Of a DNA stretch of 64,000 bases, positions 10,501-19,969 are shown one piece after another. The notes beneath the pieces were generated by a model. That model was given only the letters and a program-made list of their open reading frames with translations. It did not search any database and had not been told where the DNA came from. Position numbers and translations under genes: made by a program. Source of the DNA: Amyelois transitella (Eukaryota > Arthropoda > Insecta > Lepidoptera > Pyralidae); the NCBI RefSeq assembly GCF_032362555.1, contig NC_083518.1:10428501-10492500 (forward strand). Direction: 5' to 3'. The stretch's first letter is position 1, and each line of letters starts with the position of its first letter.

Positions 10501-12077
10501 GGGAACCACTAGGCACTTAAATATATACTATAGTTATATACATATACAATCAAAGTATGAAGTTCTCTGTCATACCCAATGGTTGACTGGTAGATAATGC
10601 TTCTAGCATTAAGTCCGCCAATTGTGCTATACTTTTATATTGTGCAATGAAGTTAAATAAATAATTTCATGATCAAAACTTTAATTTGATCAACTGAATC
10701 TCAATTCTATTATAAGCTATACCTAGCACCAACAGTTACTCCCATCTGACCTCCGCCACCTTCGCACACATTGAGCTGCCTGAATGTGTAAATTTCCCCA
10801 AGAGATTTTCCCTCACTGTAAGAGCATCAGTTAGAATAGTCATACATACATTACCAAGGTGGGATTTGAACCTGTGCCTTTTTGTGCATCACACAATTCT
10901 CACTAGGCACCTAACTGATTCAACCACTACACTACAGGGCCCTTTAAAGGTTTTTCTGTAATTATACATACATACATATGGTCACGTCTATATCCCTTGT
11001 AGGGTAGACAGAGCCAACAGTCTTGAAAAGACTGAATGGCCATGTTCAGCTATTTGGCTTAATGATAGAATTGACATTAAAATAGTGACAGGTTGCTGGC
11101 CCATCGCCTAAAAGAAGAAACCCAAATTTTTAAGCCTATCCCTTAGTCGCCTTTTACGACATCCATGGGAAAGATTATGTAATTATTACTTTTCTAACGT
11201 ATTTATATATTAAACCAATATTGTATATTTACCTGTCTGGCCACCATATATCTCAATCTAACTCCAATATCGTTCAATACTGTTCTGTCATACAGCAACT
11301 GAATTTGTTCAGACACTGAAGAACATGTCATAAGTTCTGCTCTCAATTTATCTTCGTTGATCACCTCATTCCCATTTTTTACAACTAAGGACTTGTCAGA
11401 AGGGACTGTTAATTTCATCTTCTTCCCTGACCTTGCTCTGAACCACAGGAACGGAGAAGGTAAAGCCATGACTTCATGCTCTTTCTGGTGGGAGCAACAG
11501 CTGCGTAATACATCTTTCATACAGTCTTCTGAACTGAATTCTATGAGCATAAAGTGCTGAAAAAGAGATTTTTTTTATTTACTTCATTTTTTACTTTGAT
11601 CAGTTTAAACTTTATGTATTAAGTAATGCATTGATGTAACAAAGCAACCATTAGAGATCGAAAGAAAAAATAAAATGAAAAAGCTTTTGTGATACCTCTT
11701 CCGCAAAATTTTTATAGTGGTGAATTCCATTTATGGAGGCATATTGGGAACAATAACCATATAATTCACTAAAGGAGGACTCCGAGTTGACCTGGACCAC
11801 GAGACTTCTTCGTGCCTCATCTCTCCTCTGAGCCTGGATCTCATCGAAGGAAACGAATTTCTTACGAGAATCTGTAATTTTTTTAAAGTTACAGTCATAA
11901 CCTCGAATCCACCTTCACGTTAGATTATCGCGGATAAACAATACATATCAACAATTAAAGTTTACCTGAAAATTTTCGCACCGATAAACATTTACAATGT
12001 GTTATTGAAGGACGTAAAAATGTTCTAAAATAGTTTATTTTTCCTCTTTTTAGTAAATTTTTGAACAGTAAAGACAT
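7573..12077 (-). CDS. MTPAP: Mitochondrial poly(A) RNA polymerase
   Basis: Complete gene, complement of 11966-12077, 11696-11871, 11233-11556, 10098-10226, 9509-9720, 8384-8616 and 7573-8243. The exons sum to 1857 nt (618 aa) with all phases matching. The start at 12077 gives a basic N-terminus (MSLLFKNLLKRGK...) suited to mitochondrial import. An RNA-binding-like region follows (residues about 40-150), then the nucleotidyltransferase core: LPFGSSVNGFGRIGCDLDLVL-type motif with catalytic Asp 234 and 236 and a third Asp near 312 (CDLCYGNL). The PAP-associated part contains TNFPLTLMVLFFLQ, NCTFLRDM and SPLYIVNP-like NSLPLYIVNPLETALNVS. The C-terminus is lysine-rich. The known role is adding poly(A) tails to mitochondrial mRNAs. 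Exons 5 and 6 are very GC-rich and Ala/Arg-rich compared with their neighbours. The gene is convergent with THADA and divergent from MRRF. Confidence 0.92.
8653..8806 (-). repeat. SINE, 3' truncated
   Basis: Minus-strand copy with CCTATCCCTTAGTCGCC and ATCCATGGGAAA, in an MTPAP intron. Confidence 0.8.
9161..9310 (-). repeat. RTE-like LINE 3' end, minus copy
   Basis: CATACATACATGAACCGC at left, CCACTTGCCGTGATCCCTGC and CTTTCGCTTCATCCACATT inside; the tail is more diverged. Confidence 0.55.
9752..9900. repeat. Chimeric SINE copy, diverged
   Basis: A plus-oriented segment (CCTGTCACTATTTCAATC to TTTTCAAGACTG) is followed by a minus-oriented 5' segment ending GCCGGGTATCAC, the same arrangement as 801-967. 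Confidence 0.65.
10257..10510 (-). repeat. TATG-tailed SINE, full length
   Basis: ACATACATACATA tail at left, GGTGCCGGGAACCAC at right; in an MTPAP intron. Confidence 0.88.
10568..10663 (+). repeat. LINE 3' tail (AATAAA repeats)
   Basis: TGGTTGACTGGTAGATAATG, GCATTAAGTCCGCC and GTTAAATAAATAA. Confidence 0.6.
10735..10943 (-). repeat. tRNA-derived SINE
   Basis: On the minus strand it begins CTGTAGTGTAGTGGTTGAATC (A-box-like) and has the perfect B box GGTTCAAATCC, then ATGTATGTATG and a non-tRNA body. Related body or tail pieces occur near 8880-8972, 41460-41615, 45428-45600 and 46985-47130. Confidence 0.7.
10965..11174 (-). repeat. TATG-tailed SINE, 5' truncated
   Basis: Tail ACATACATACATATGG through GACATCCATGGGAAAG; in an MTPAP intron, close to exon 11233-11556. 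Confidence 0.85.
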
Positions 12078-12351
12078 TTTTACAAAATAACCTAAATGAC
12101 AATGACATTTGATAGTTCGAACTTTTGAAAGACGGATCTTGTTTTTTTCTTCTTTCGTCTTATTTGTAGCAAAGTCCCTACCCTAGAGCTAATTTTTCGT
12201 TTTGTTTCTGGTACACAAAGCAAGAATCGAAATTCAATGTGTCAAAAATGCTAAGCAGAAATGCAACAAAACGTAATTTTCAATTCAAAATATTTATAGG
12301 TTATTTTTTTCATCTTATTTTGAGTTAAAAGTATTTATTAGACTCAAAATA
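12078..12351. promoter_or_regulatory. Divergent MTPAP/MRRF promoter region
   Basis: Only 274 bp separate the MTPAP and MRRF start codons, so both 5' UTRs and core promoters must fit here. It is AT-rich with no obvious TATA box that could serve one gene alone. Shared control of two nucleus-encoded mitochondrial gene-expression factors is an inference from the spacing. Confidence 0.6.
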
Positions 12352-13122
12352 ATGAACTTAAGTACAAGAATTATAGGAAGGGTGGTTATTCCTTCATTTA
12401 TTAATTCAACAAGAACAGTACCGCTTAATTTTTTGCGAATCAATACAGTTCCTCTGGTGAATAAATTTAACTTTACACCTTCACGGAATTATGCTAAAAG
12501 TAAAGATAAAGGAAAAGATAAGAAAGGTAAGGGTGGTAAGGTGGAAATCAATCCTCAAATGATGTCAGAGTTGATACCTGTAGATAAACTCAAAGAGAGA
12601 TCTATCAGTGTGATTGATAAGATGAAGGAAGACTTTGCCAAGAATCTGTCTTTACGGTCCACTACGGGCTCCATTGAATCTCTCCCTGTGAAATTTGAGG
12701 GCAAAGATTACGAGTTGCAGGAACTAGCTCAAATAGTACGTAAGAATCCTAAAACTATAGTCATAAATTTTGCATCATTTCCACAAGCAATACCAGATGC
12801 GTTGAAGTCGATACAATCTTCTGGACTTAATTTAAATCCTCAGCAAGATGGCACAACGGTGTATGTGCCGGTGCCAAAGGTTACAAAGGAACATAGAGAG
12901 ACATTAGCGAAGAATGCTAAAGCACTGTACATAAAATGTAGGGATTCTCTAAAGGACATACAAAATGAATACTTGAAAAAATTGAAAAAACAAACTGGGG
13001 TATCTGAGGATTTGGTTTTTAATGTCACCAAACAACTCGCAGCCATGTGTGAAGATTTCCAGACTTCGGCCAAATCTATATATGAACAGAAACACAATGA
13101 ATTAATTGGTAAAGATAAGTAA
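12352..13122 (+). CDS. MRRF: Mitochondrial ribosome recycling factor
   Basis: Single-exon ORF of 256 aa. The first 45 residues are basic and hydroxylated, as in a mitochondrial presequence, with a likely processing region near SRNYAKS, followed by a Lys/Gly-rich linker. Residues about 70-254 match the RRF fold. The first long helix begins near residue 78, a beta-rich tip domain lies at about 105-175, and VTKEHRETLAKNAK (177-190) corresponds to the conserved TEERRK...AK segment of bacterial RRF that starts the return helices. RRF with EF-G2 splits post-termination mitoribosomes. The start at 12352 is the first ATG of the open frame and lies 274 bp from the MTPAP start on the other strand. AATAAA occurs at 13232-13237. 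Intron-less structure in a syntenic-looking position argues for a real gene, not a retrocopy, but this is inference. Confidence 0.92.
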   Translation: MNLSTRIIGRVVIPSFINSTRTVPLNFLRINTVPLVNKFNFTPSRNYAKSKDKGKDKKGKGGKVEINPQMMSELIPVDKLKERSISVIDKMKEDFAKNLSLRSTTGSIESLPVKFEGKDYELQELAQIVRKNPKTIVINFASFPQAIPDALKSIQSSGLNLNPQQDGTTVYVPVPKVTKEHRETLAKNAKALYIKCRDSLKDIQNEYLKKLKKQTGVSEDLVFNVTKQLAAMCEDFQTSAKSIYEQKHNELIGKDK

Positions 13123-13732
13123 CTATAGTAACAATAATGAATAAGAAGTAAATATTTATAAATTGCATTTAATTATAAATGAGTCATTGCTGTTTGTAAA
13201 TTATAGATGTAAGGTTTATTCATTGTTATAAAATAAATAGTTTTGCAGAAATGTTGGATTATTACTACCCTTTTTTAATTCTGTTTCTGTGTTTAATTTC
13301 CAGGAATAAAGCTTGTTACTCCTCAAGGTACCTATCCTCTATCTTCATGCAAGGATAAAATATCCTTAATGGAAATGTTATTTTTTGTTATTATTTCTTT
13401 TTACTCCTCACCCCTATATAAAATGTACCTACCAGAATTATTTAGTTTTTAATTTGTATTTTAAAATTTTAACTATAAACAGAAATTAGGTTATGTTTAT
13501 AATTAAAATAAAGATTTTTCAGGTTCAACGGCTTGGTGGAATACCCGTTTGTATTTCCGTGCTGCGTTTGCAAAAGTATTCTACGGCAGATGTTAGTGCT
13601 ACGCGCTGCACCAATAAAAAAGTTTTTTGGCACTAAATTTTGACAGTGACTGATTTCGTAACAGCTGTTGTATTGTTTGGTTGTTTGAAAACATTACAAA
13701 TTTTGTACTACATAATTTGCTCAAGAAAAACT

Positions 13733-15797
13733 ATGGATAATATGAATAAAACACGTAGTGCAAATTATGATAGAGTAATGTCTCGTTTACACAATCGTTC
13801 GCGGTCCACCGTTTTGTCTAGTCCTAGCGTTACGCGCCACCAAATTCCGTCGTCCAATAGGGCTGGCGCCAAAGCGTCCTCTTCAAATTTTAGTTCTGGT
13901 GTTTTCAGTGAACTTCCAGTGGTGTTGGATGATTATGTGCCTGAGAAACCAGCGCAGAAGACCGTTGTAGTGAAGCCTAGAAGGACTATTAAGTCTTTAG
14001 ATCCATCTAAGTCGCCGCAACAAGTGTTGAGGCCGCGTATTCCTCAAAAGCCAAAGCCGGTAGTGAACTCTCCTTACGTGAGAGGCCGTGGGTCTACTCC
14101 TTCGGTTATCTATCGCAGTTCAAACAAGTGGTCGGATGATCATTCAAGGGAGTGCTCGTCCAGTAGGTCCCATACAAGACTTAGGGATCTTAAAGTGAGT
14201 CACACTTATAGCTCAAATTTCTAGCCCATCGCTTAAAAAAACCACATTTAAAACAATATAGAGTATTATTAATTCATCCAATACTGGTTTCAGAGTTTAC
14301 AAACAAACTATTTTCTTAACATACATATACAAGCACATCTTTATTCCTTATATCGCACCCCCGGTGCGACACTGTCACTTATGCAAAAACACAATTTAAA
14401 AGAGAAGCATTTATAACTTAAACATCCCATAACATTGTCATATTTAAAGATTTTTACAAGATGAATAGCTTATACTGCGATAACTATGTACTACAAAAGT
14501 AACGTTATCGCAACAAGTTAAGGGAAGCATTAGGAGAGTTATTACATATGTAAATCATTTTTGCAATTTTTGCATAAGTGACAGTGTCGCACCGGAGGTG
14601 CGATATAGTAGACAGAGCCAATGGTATTGAAAAGACAAAAGATTTTTTATTAAGTAGCTTGCATTTGTATCTTCAGCTGGGAAAAACCTCCTCAAAACTT
14701 CTAAAGTTATATCCAAATCAGATTTTACTATCTAAAGAGAAATTTATTTTTGAACTAATAAATCACTTCTATCACCATCCTACCAATTGACATAAAGCAT
14801 CCTCATTATTTCAGAATGAAATTCAAGCTTACCATGAGAGGGATAAGCTTATGAGGCTCCGTAGCCGACTCTATAAAAGCTGTGGTGTTGTGCTGGATGA
14901 TGTGGGGAATGTGGCTTCGGATAAGGCAGTGCAGGCGGAGTCAGCCCCAGAAATAGGTATGTAATGAAATTCTTGAAAACCTTCATTGGTATTCTCAATG
15001 AAAACATGTATGGCAGACTACTTTTTTGTATCATACTAACTAAGATCAATGGAATTTGCTGAAATTTGGCATACAAAAAGTGTGGAATTATAATATTTCC
15101 GTCTGGTAGTTTATTTTAATTAGCTGTAAATGTACTTGTAATATTAGTACAAGGCAAGCATAAGTAGCCTTTTTTACACTTTTTTTGTGCAATAAAGTTT
15201 TAAATAAATAAATGGTAACTTATAATTTGAATTTGCTTTTTAGCATACAACCTCTTCCTACCTACTTGTTGCCCACATTTGACATAGATGGCGTTACTGG
15301 TATAAAGTCACACAAAGAAATTACACATTATTGCCAAACCTTATTTATTTGTTTTTAGGAATACTTAATTTCACAAATTCTTGATCAAATTATTATAAAA
15401 AATTCTTTTAGAATGTAACTAATTTTTGTAAAGAAACATATGAGAATGTGTTGGTTATTTTTGAGCATACAATCACAAGCCGAAATAGCTCAGTTGGGAG
15501 AGCGTTAGACTGAAGATCTAAAGGTCCCTGGTTCGATCCCGGGTTTCGGCAATCTTTTTGGTTCATTTTTTGATTTATTCATTTATTTTTCAGGAAAGGA
15601 GACAGAATTAATAAGGTATGTTTTTTATTATATATATACATTATTAGGTTACTGAAACTTCTGAACGGATTAAAATAAAAATTATTATATTCAATCCACA
15701 ATTAATTTTGGTGTTATCCATTACGTGGAAACCTTACTTTAATTTCAGTGATTTGAGGGAGGAAGTCGCGGGCACTTACTATTGTTTTTACATTTAA
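13733..15797 (+). CDS. Unrecognised basic Ser/Arg-rich protein, four exons
   Basis: Exons 13733-14194, 14815-14956, 15594-15615 (a 22-nt micro-exon) and 15749-15797 join in frame to 224 aa ending in TAA. Donors are GTGAGT, GTATGT and GTATG, and acceptors are TTTCAG-type. AATAAA follows at 15890-15895. The first ATG with a good context is 13733; the open frame extends 31 codons upstream without an ATG. Residues 1-154 look disordered: rich in Ser, Arg, Pro and Lys with no repeats. Residues about 155-185 (YHERDKLMRLRSRLYKSCG) are charged and probably helical. I do not recognise a family and propose no function. Intron 1 holds a SINE split by a MITE, and intron 2 holds a LINE tail and a tRNA-Phe gene on the same strand. 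The last two exons are short, so the C-terminus is the least certain part. Confidence 0.6.
14322..14638 (-). repeat. TATG-tailed SINE fragment split by the MITE
   Basis: The SINE 3' tail (ACATACATATACAAGCACATC) lies left of the MITE and its next segment (GTAGACAGAGCCAATG) right of it, matching uninterrupted copies such as 10965-11174. Confidence 0.75.
14351..14605. mobile_element. MITE with 39-bp terminal inverted repeats
   Basis: The left terminus 14351-14389 and right terminus 14567-14605 are inverted copies with one mismatch in 39. Each terminus is itself a near-palindrome (TCGCACC...GGTGCGA). Flanking TA or TATA could be the target-site duplication, which would fit Tc1/mariner-type elements. 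It is about 255 bp and non-coding. Confidence 0.85.
15111..15213 (+). repeat. LINE 3' tail, diverged
   Basis: TTTTTTTGTGCAATAAAGTTT then AAATAAATAAAT, in intron 2 of the unrecognised gene. Confidence 0.5.
15479..15551 (+). tRNA. tRNA-Phe (anticodon GAA)
   Basis: A 73-nt cloverleaf with acceptor GCCGAAA pairing TTTCGGC and discriminator A. The anticodon stem is TTAGA/TCTAA with loop CTGAAGA (C32, G34-A35-A36 at 15512-15514, G37). The T-loop B box GGTTCGATCCC is canonical. No intron. It lies inside intron 2 of the unrecognised gene at 13733-15797, same strand. A T5 run (15555-15559) just downstream would terminate Pol III. Confidence 0.96.
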
Positions 15798-16062
15798 CCT
15801 AAAAATGTAAATGATTAAGGAGTGTTCAAAAAATTTTTGGAATATCATTGTATTTATTTAATGATTGATTAAAATTAAATCAGAAAAACAATAAAATTAA
15901 CACTGATTCGGAAAAATCGTAAAAACTCATCTGCCGCCTGCAAATAAATACCAGCTTAAAAAGTGTACATGCGTGTGTTTGCTCTTAGCATATAAAAAGG
16001 AGGAGTGGATATATTTTCACGCCTCATCTTTACCTACCAGTTAATAATTAAGGACGTCCTCG

Positions 16063-16214
16063 TAAAGGGTCAGGTCAAGAGTACCCGAAAGCTTGCATGA
16101 AGAGAGTTATGAATGTGGTTGAAGCGAAGGAAGTATGCAGAGATCGTGGCAAATGGAAATATATAGTCTCTGCCTACCCCTCCGGGAAAGAGGCGTGATT
16201 TTATGTATGTATTT
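16063..16214 (+). repeat. LINE ORF 3' end with TATG tail (RTE-like)
   Basis: The frame R-V-M-N-V-V-E-A-K-E-V-C-R-D-R-G-K-W then YIVSAYPSGKEA and stop TGA leads straight into TTTTATGTATGTAT. A C-terminal DRGKW motif and almost no 3' UTR fit an RTE-type LINE. The last 46 bp resemble the SINE tail. Confidence 0.6.
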
Positions 16215-16438
16215 ATGTATAACAATAAGAAATATCTCTCCCTCTCTCCTTCTCATCTTGTCGTGTTACCAGTTGCAATCACTGCCAGTAAGCATCGGGG
16301 CCTGAGATCGGCTTATCTACTCCCCCCTTTCCATTACCTTTGATCTACCCAGTCTGCGATCATTAGCAAGCATCTTCTTTCGTGACGGATAGCATTTCTT
16401 CGGTTACTTACCTGCAACTGCCTATGGTTACTGCCTGT

Positions 16439-16698
16439 TGCCGTGTGGTTCCCGGCACCAATACAAAAAAGAATAGGACCACTCTATCTCATTCCCATGG
16501 ATGTCGTAAAAGGCGATTAAGGTATAGACTTACAAACTTGGGATTCTTTTTAAGGTAATGGGCTAGCAACCTGTCACTATTTGAATCTCAATTCTATCAC
16601 TAAGCCTAATAGCTGAACGTGGCCATTCAGTCTTTTCAAGACTGTTGGCTCTGTCTACCCCGCAAGGGATATAGACGTGACCATATGTATGTATGTAT
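16439..16698 (+). repeat. TATG-tailed SINE, full length
   Basis: About 260 bp. The 5' end carries a GTGCCG/CGGCAC-type hairpin (TGCCGTGTGGTTCCCGGCAC). Near the 3' end are CAGTCTT-TTC-AAGACTG and GTCTACCCCGCAAGGGATATAGAC-type stems, then (TATG)n. Confidence 0.9.
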
Positions 16699-16833
16699 CT
16701 ACCTACTTACCTGCACAGTAACAAATCGTCACGCTTTATTCTTAAAGGGGGCATAGTCTCTGGTAACATCTTGTAGTTGTAAACGTGAACACTAATACAC
16801 TTCATGTAAATAAACTTCTTTTAAAACTATTGT

Positions 16834-17260
16834 ATGTTAAATATATTATGTACCAGTGTCAGGTTGCTTACTTTTATAAGTCGTGTTCAATTTAAGAACG
16901 ATGTTATGAACTGCTGGTTGGATCATCTAGAAATATTTTTAATCCTTTCTAATATGTCACGCATCATTCAGAAATGTTCAGAAAGAATAGTGTTAGACAC
17001 ATCACAAACCCCTGTGGAACTCCCACTCGAATGTTCATGTAACGTCCATCAAATGCCCATAAAAGTATTTTTTTATGATGGTCTATATGAAATGGTAAAG
17101 CTATACAAAGAGCCGAAAGGAAAGGCTTTGTAAGCACTACTTTCAGAAGAGAACTTTGAACTAAACAATGTCGAATGCTTTGGAGATATCTACGCTGAAC
17201 TTGTCAAAACCGATGTCAAAGATGACATCGGTTTAATAGTTTCGTACGAATATATTTACA
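16834..17260 (+). pseudogene. Coding-like frame with one in-frame stop
   Basis: From ATG 16834 the frame runs 99 codons to TAA (17131-17133), then continues open for 42 codons to an ACAG|GTATTT donor-like site at about 17260. Residue composition on both sides of the stop looks protein-like (VELPLECSCNVHQMPIKVFF, then NFELNNVECFGDIYAELV). I do not recognise the family. It may be a decayed gene fragment, or the stop may be a real terminus. Confidence 0.35.
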
Positions 17261-17587
17261 GGTATTTAAAACATAAAATACAACTTTAATGTTTTAATGC
17301 GATTCTTTTTGGAGTTATTTCATAAAGTAAGTATTTCAAAATAAAATAGTTTTAAATATTATATTTTGAAATACTTATTTATTGTTGTGTTCTATGCACC
17401 ACAACTAATGTATAATTGTCTCACGTGGGTCGTGACGTCAAAGCTAATTGGCGAATATAATTGCTATAATTCAAAGTCACACCATAATCGTGGTTTATTT
17501 TAAACGACGTCATTAATTATTGTTTAATTGCCGTAAAAATAGTTATTTTTATGTGGTCAACTCTGGAAACATCTTATTCTAATTGTT

Positions 17588-17705
17588 ACTTAGAGAGTTA
17601 TGTATGTGGATGAAGCGAAGGAAGTATGTCGAGATCGTGGCAAGTGGAAAGATATAGTCTCTGCCTGCCCCTCCGGGAAAAAGCAGTGTTTTTATGTATG
17701 TATAA
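17588..17705 (+). repeat. RTE-like LINE 3' end, second copy
   Basis: GAGAGTTATGTATGTGGATG through GCCTGCCCCTCCGGG to TTTTATGTATGTATAAG. Confidence 0.6.
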
Positions 17706-17909
17706 GAAGGTTAATTTTAATAACTAATTCCCAAAATGAATAAATTTACTTGCTATTCAATAAAATAAGTTAAAAAAGAACTTATTCTATGTTAGATGTC
17801 AAAGAAGCAAAGAAGTTTACGAGTTATCAACTTTTCTACACTATACATACTCGTACATACATAGATAATACTATAGAACCTGCAAGCTAATTTCGCGGTC
17901 GTCCGCATC

Positions 17910-17981
17910 GCCTCTTTAGCTCAGTGGTAGAGCACTGGTCTCGTAAACCAGGGGTCGTGAGTTCAATCCTCACAGGAGGCA
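17910..17981 (+). tRNA. tRNA-Thr (anticodon CGT)
   Basis: A 72-nt cloverleaf with acceptor GCCTCTT/AGGAGGC (one G-U), D-stem GCTC/GAGC, anticodon stem CTGGT/ACCAG with loop CTCGTAA (CGT at 17942-17944), and T-arm B box like GTTCAATCC. No intron. It is isolated between AT-rich stretches. Confidence 0.95.
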
Positions 17982-18540
17982 TTAATTTCATTATATATTT
18001 TATTCCATTTTTAATACATATTATTTTGTAGACTTAGTTATCATTAACATTTTACTACTTTTTACGGGGATAACATAAATTACTGTTTTAGGTGATCTAC
18101 ACTTTTTTGTTTGTATTATTTTTAATATTGGCATGATAATAACTTAAGGCAGAAGGTCCTTTAAGTAGAGACTAAATAGATTAACCGACTTGGTATAACA
18201 TGGATCTCACAAGTTTTACGGTAGAAAGACTGAGCTGCGAGACTTGAGTTTATTTTACAAGATGTTTTTGATGGCTAAACGATTTTACCCAAAAACCAAG
18301 TGCTATTTTGAAATGGTTTTAAACTTTTTTAAAGTATCATTCAAAATCATCCTTAAGTTTTATAGATACTTATTAAAATAACCACACCGCAAGATGCGCT
18401 ATCACAGAATACAGAAATTTCTGTACTTTGTTACTATAATATAATATATCTATGATAAGATATAAAAGATATCATAAAAATCCCGTAAGTACCTACTTAC
18501 ACATTTTTTATCACTTCACCCACACAAAAAAAGGTGTTCC

Positions 18541-18973
18541 CTGCTAATAACCTAACGGTGCCTTCTCAGGGTTCCCTTGTAGATGAGGGGCGAAGGCCGA
18601 CCCCACGCGGGGCTCGGGCGCGTAACGGTATACCGGTAATATAACGGTAAGTTGGATGTTTTGAAAAAAAACCGTCCGTTTTCACGGCAGGTACTTAACG
18701 GTGCGGTTTTTGCTCGCCTTGGCATGTTTAGGCGTGTTATATAGGTCGCGCGGTGGTTTAAGAACGCTCGGCAAAAGTAGAAGGGGCATGCGCAGTGATC
18801 AAATTTTAGGTCTATTAGGTGCGACGAGGAGAGAGGGGGGGCGGGTGTGCGCCGACGGCGACACGTATTGGTGGATTAGTCACTCTTTACTTCCCGCGTT
18901 GAGTTCGCGCGTCCCGTGTCTCTTGGGTACTGTTGCGTACAGATTGTTTTATCGTATTAATAGTAAGTCGTAA
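18541..18973. other. GC-rich island, possible promoter or exon
   Basis: A CpG-rich block in AT-rich surroundings. It holds a 90-codon plus-strand open frame from a GTG (18701; no family recognised) and the left arm (18740-18780) of an inverted repeat whose right arm is at 19279-19319. Confidence 0.35.
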
Positions 18974-19319
18974 TGGGAACAAATGCCATAAAATAAAATT
19001 TACACATACACACTTTTGCATTTATAATATAAGTAGGGATACACACTTTCGCATTTATAATATAAGTAGGGATTATAAGTATTTATAAGGCACAAAATCC
19101 ATACTAATATTATAAGATATGGATATAATTAAATAACTGAGTTAAAACATAGGCTACTTTTTTTTTGGAAAATCACGCGGGCGAAATTGCGGGACAACAG
19201 CTAGTATTAAATAAATAAAAAAAAACATTTCCCTTAGCATTTTTGAGCGCGAATGTACACATGCGCCGATTGCCCCCACTATTTTTGCCGAGCGTTCTTT
19301 AACCACCGCGCGACCTATA
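18740..19319. repeat. 41-bp inverted repeat pair
   Basis: 18740-18780 and 19279-19319 are inverted copies with two mismatches in 41 (TATAGGTCGCGCGGTGGTT core). A Helitron lies between them. Confidence 0.8.
19098..19204 (+). mobile_element. Short Helitron-like element
   Basis: 107 bp starting TCCATACTAATATTATAAG and ending in CAGCTAG before T. It is internally deleted relative to longer copies. Confidence 0.7.
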
Positions 19320-19386
19320 GCTGAAGTTACATTTTTTAATTCGTAATCGCACATGAACTTAAGTGAACGTCGTAAGAACTTAAGTA

Positions 19387-19523
19387 TCAATACTAACAGT
19401 ATAAACGTGAAAGTGTGTTTGTTTGTCCGTGTTTCACGTCAAAACTGCTCGGATCTCCACGAAATGTACGGAGTAGGACATGGGGTACGATTTCATGCGG
19501 ATGGAGTCGCGGGCGAAAGCTAG
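19387..19523 (+). mobile_element. Short Helitron-like element
   Basis: 137 bp starting TCAATACTAACAGTATAAAC after A and ending GCGAAAGCTAG before T. It contains the TTTGTTTGTCCGTG segment common in lepidopteran Helitron 5' regions. Confidence 0.65.
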
Positions 19524-19589
19524 TAAAGTATATAAATACTGCCAAAGTGCGTGTTGAAGTTGCGCAGTAAAATATAGACAAAAAGTCGA

Positions 19590-19631
19590 AAGCAAGATAT
19601 GGAGTGGTTCTATTCTAGTGCCGGAAACCAC
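19590..19631 (-). repeat. SINE 5' fragment
   Basis: GGAGTGGTTCTATTC to TGCCGGAAACCAC. Confidence 0.6.
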
Positions 19632-19946
19632 AAAGAACGTTTGTTTATATGTATTTAATTCAGATGTCTACAAGTAGACGGTACTTATCAGCTGCGCCCG
19701 TTTATCAATATTCCACACTGAACGTGCTCGACACATTTCGACTTATCAATTCACATTTACAGCCGGTTGTGCGTCTGTTTGTATCACCACAACGACGTAC
19801 TGTTCCAGTTCAGGCGTTGTTATTGAGATTTATTTAGTTGTGACAAATACCGATTATCATCGGTTTGTAAAGTGTAGGGTTGCCAGTACTGTTTGCCCCT
19901 GTCTGATCAAAAGCTTTATGATGGTTTGATTCAGATGTTTAACTAT

Positions 19947-19969
19947 GCGCACGCGCACGCGCACGCGCA
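19947..19969. repeat. CGCGCA microsatellite
   Basis: About four CGCGCA-type units in AT-rich DNA. Confidence 0.8.

Noticed and set aside
12352..13122. MRRF as a retrocopy
   Set aside because: Frame intact, own 3' signal, no poly(A) tract or target duplication seen, and a tight divergent partner.
17131..17149. GTAAGC...TTTCAG that would splice out the in-frame stop
   Set aside because: The intervening length is under 20 nt, far below any spliceosomal intron.
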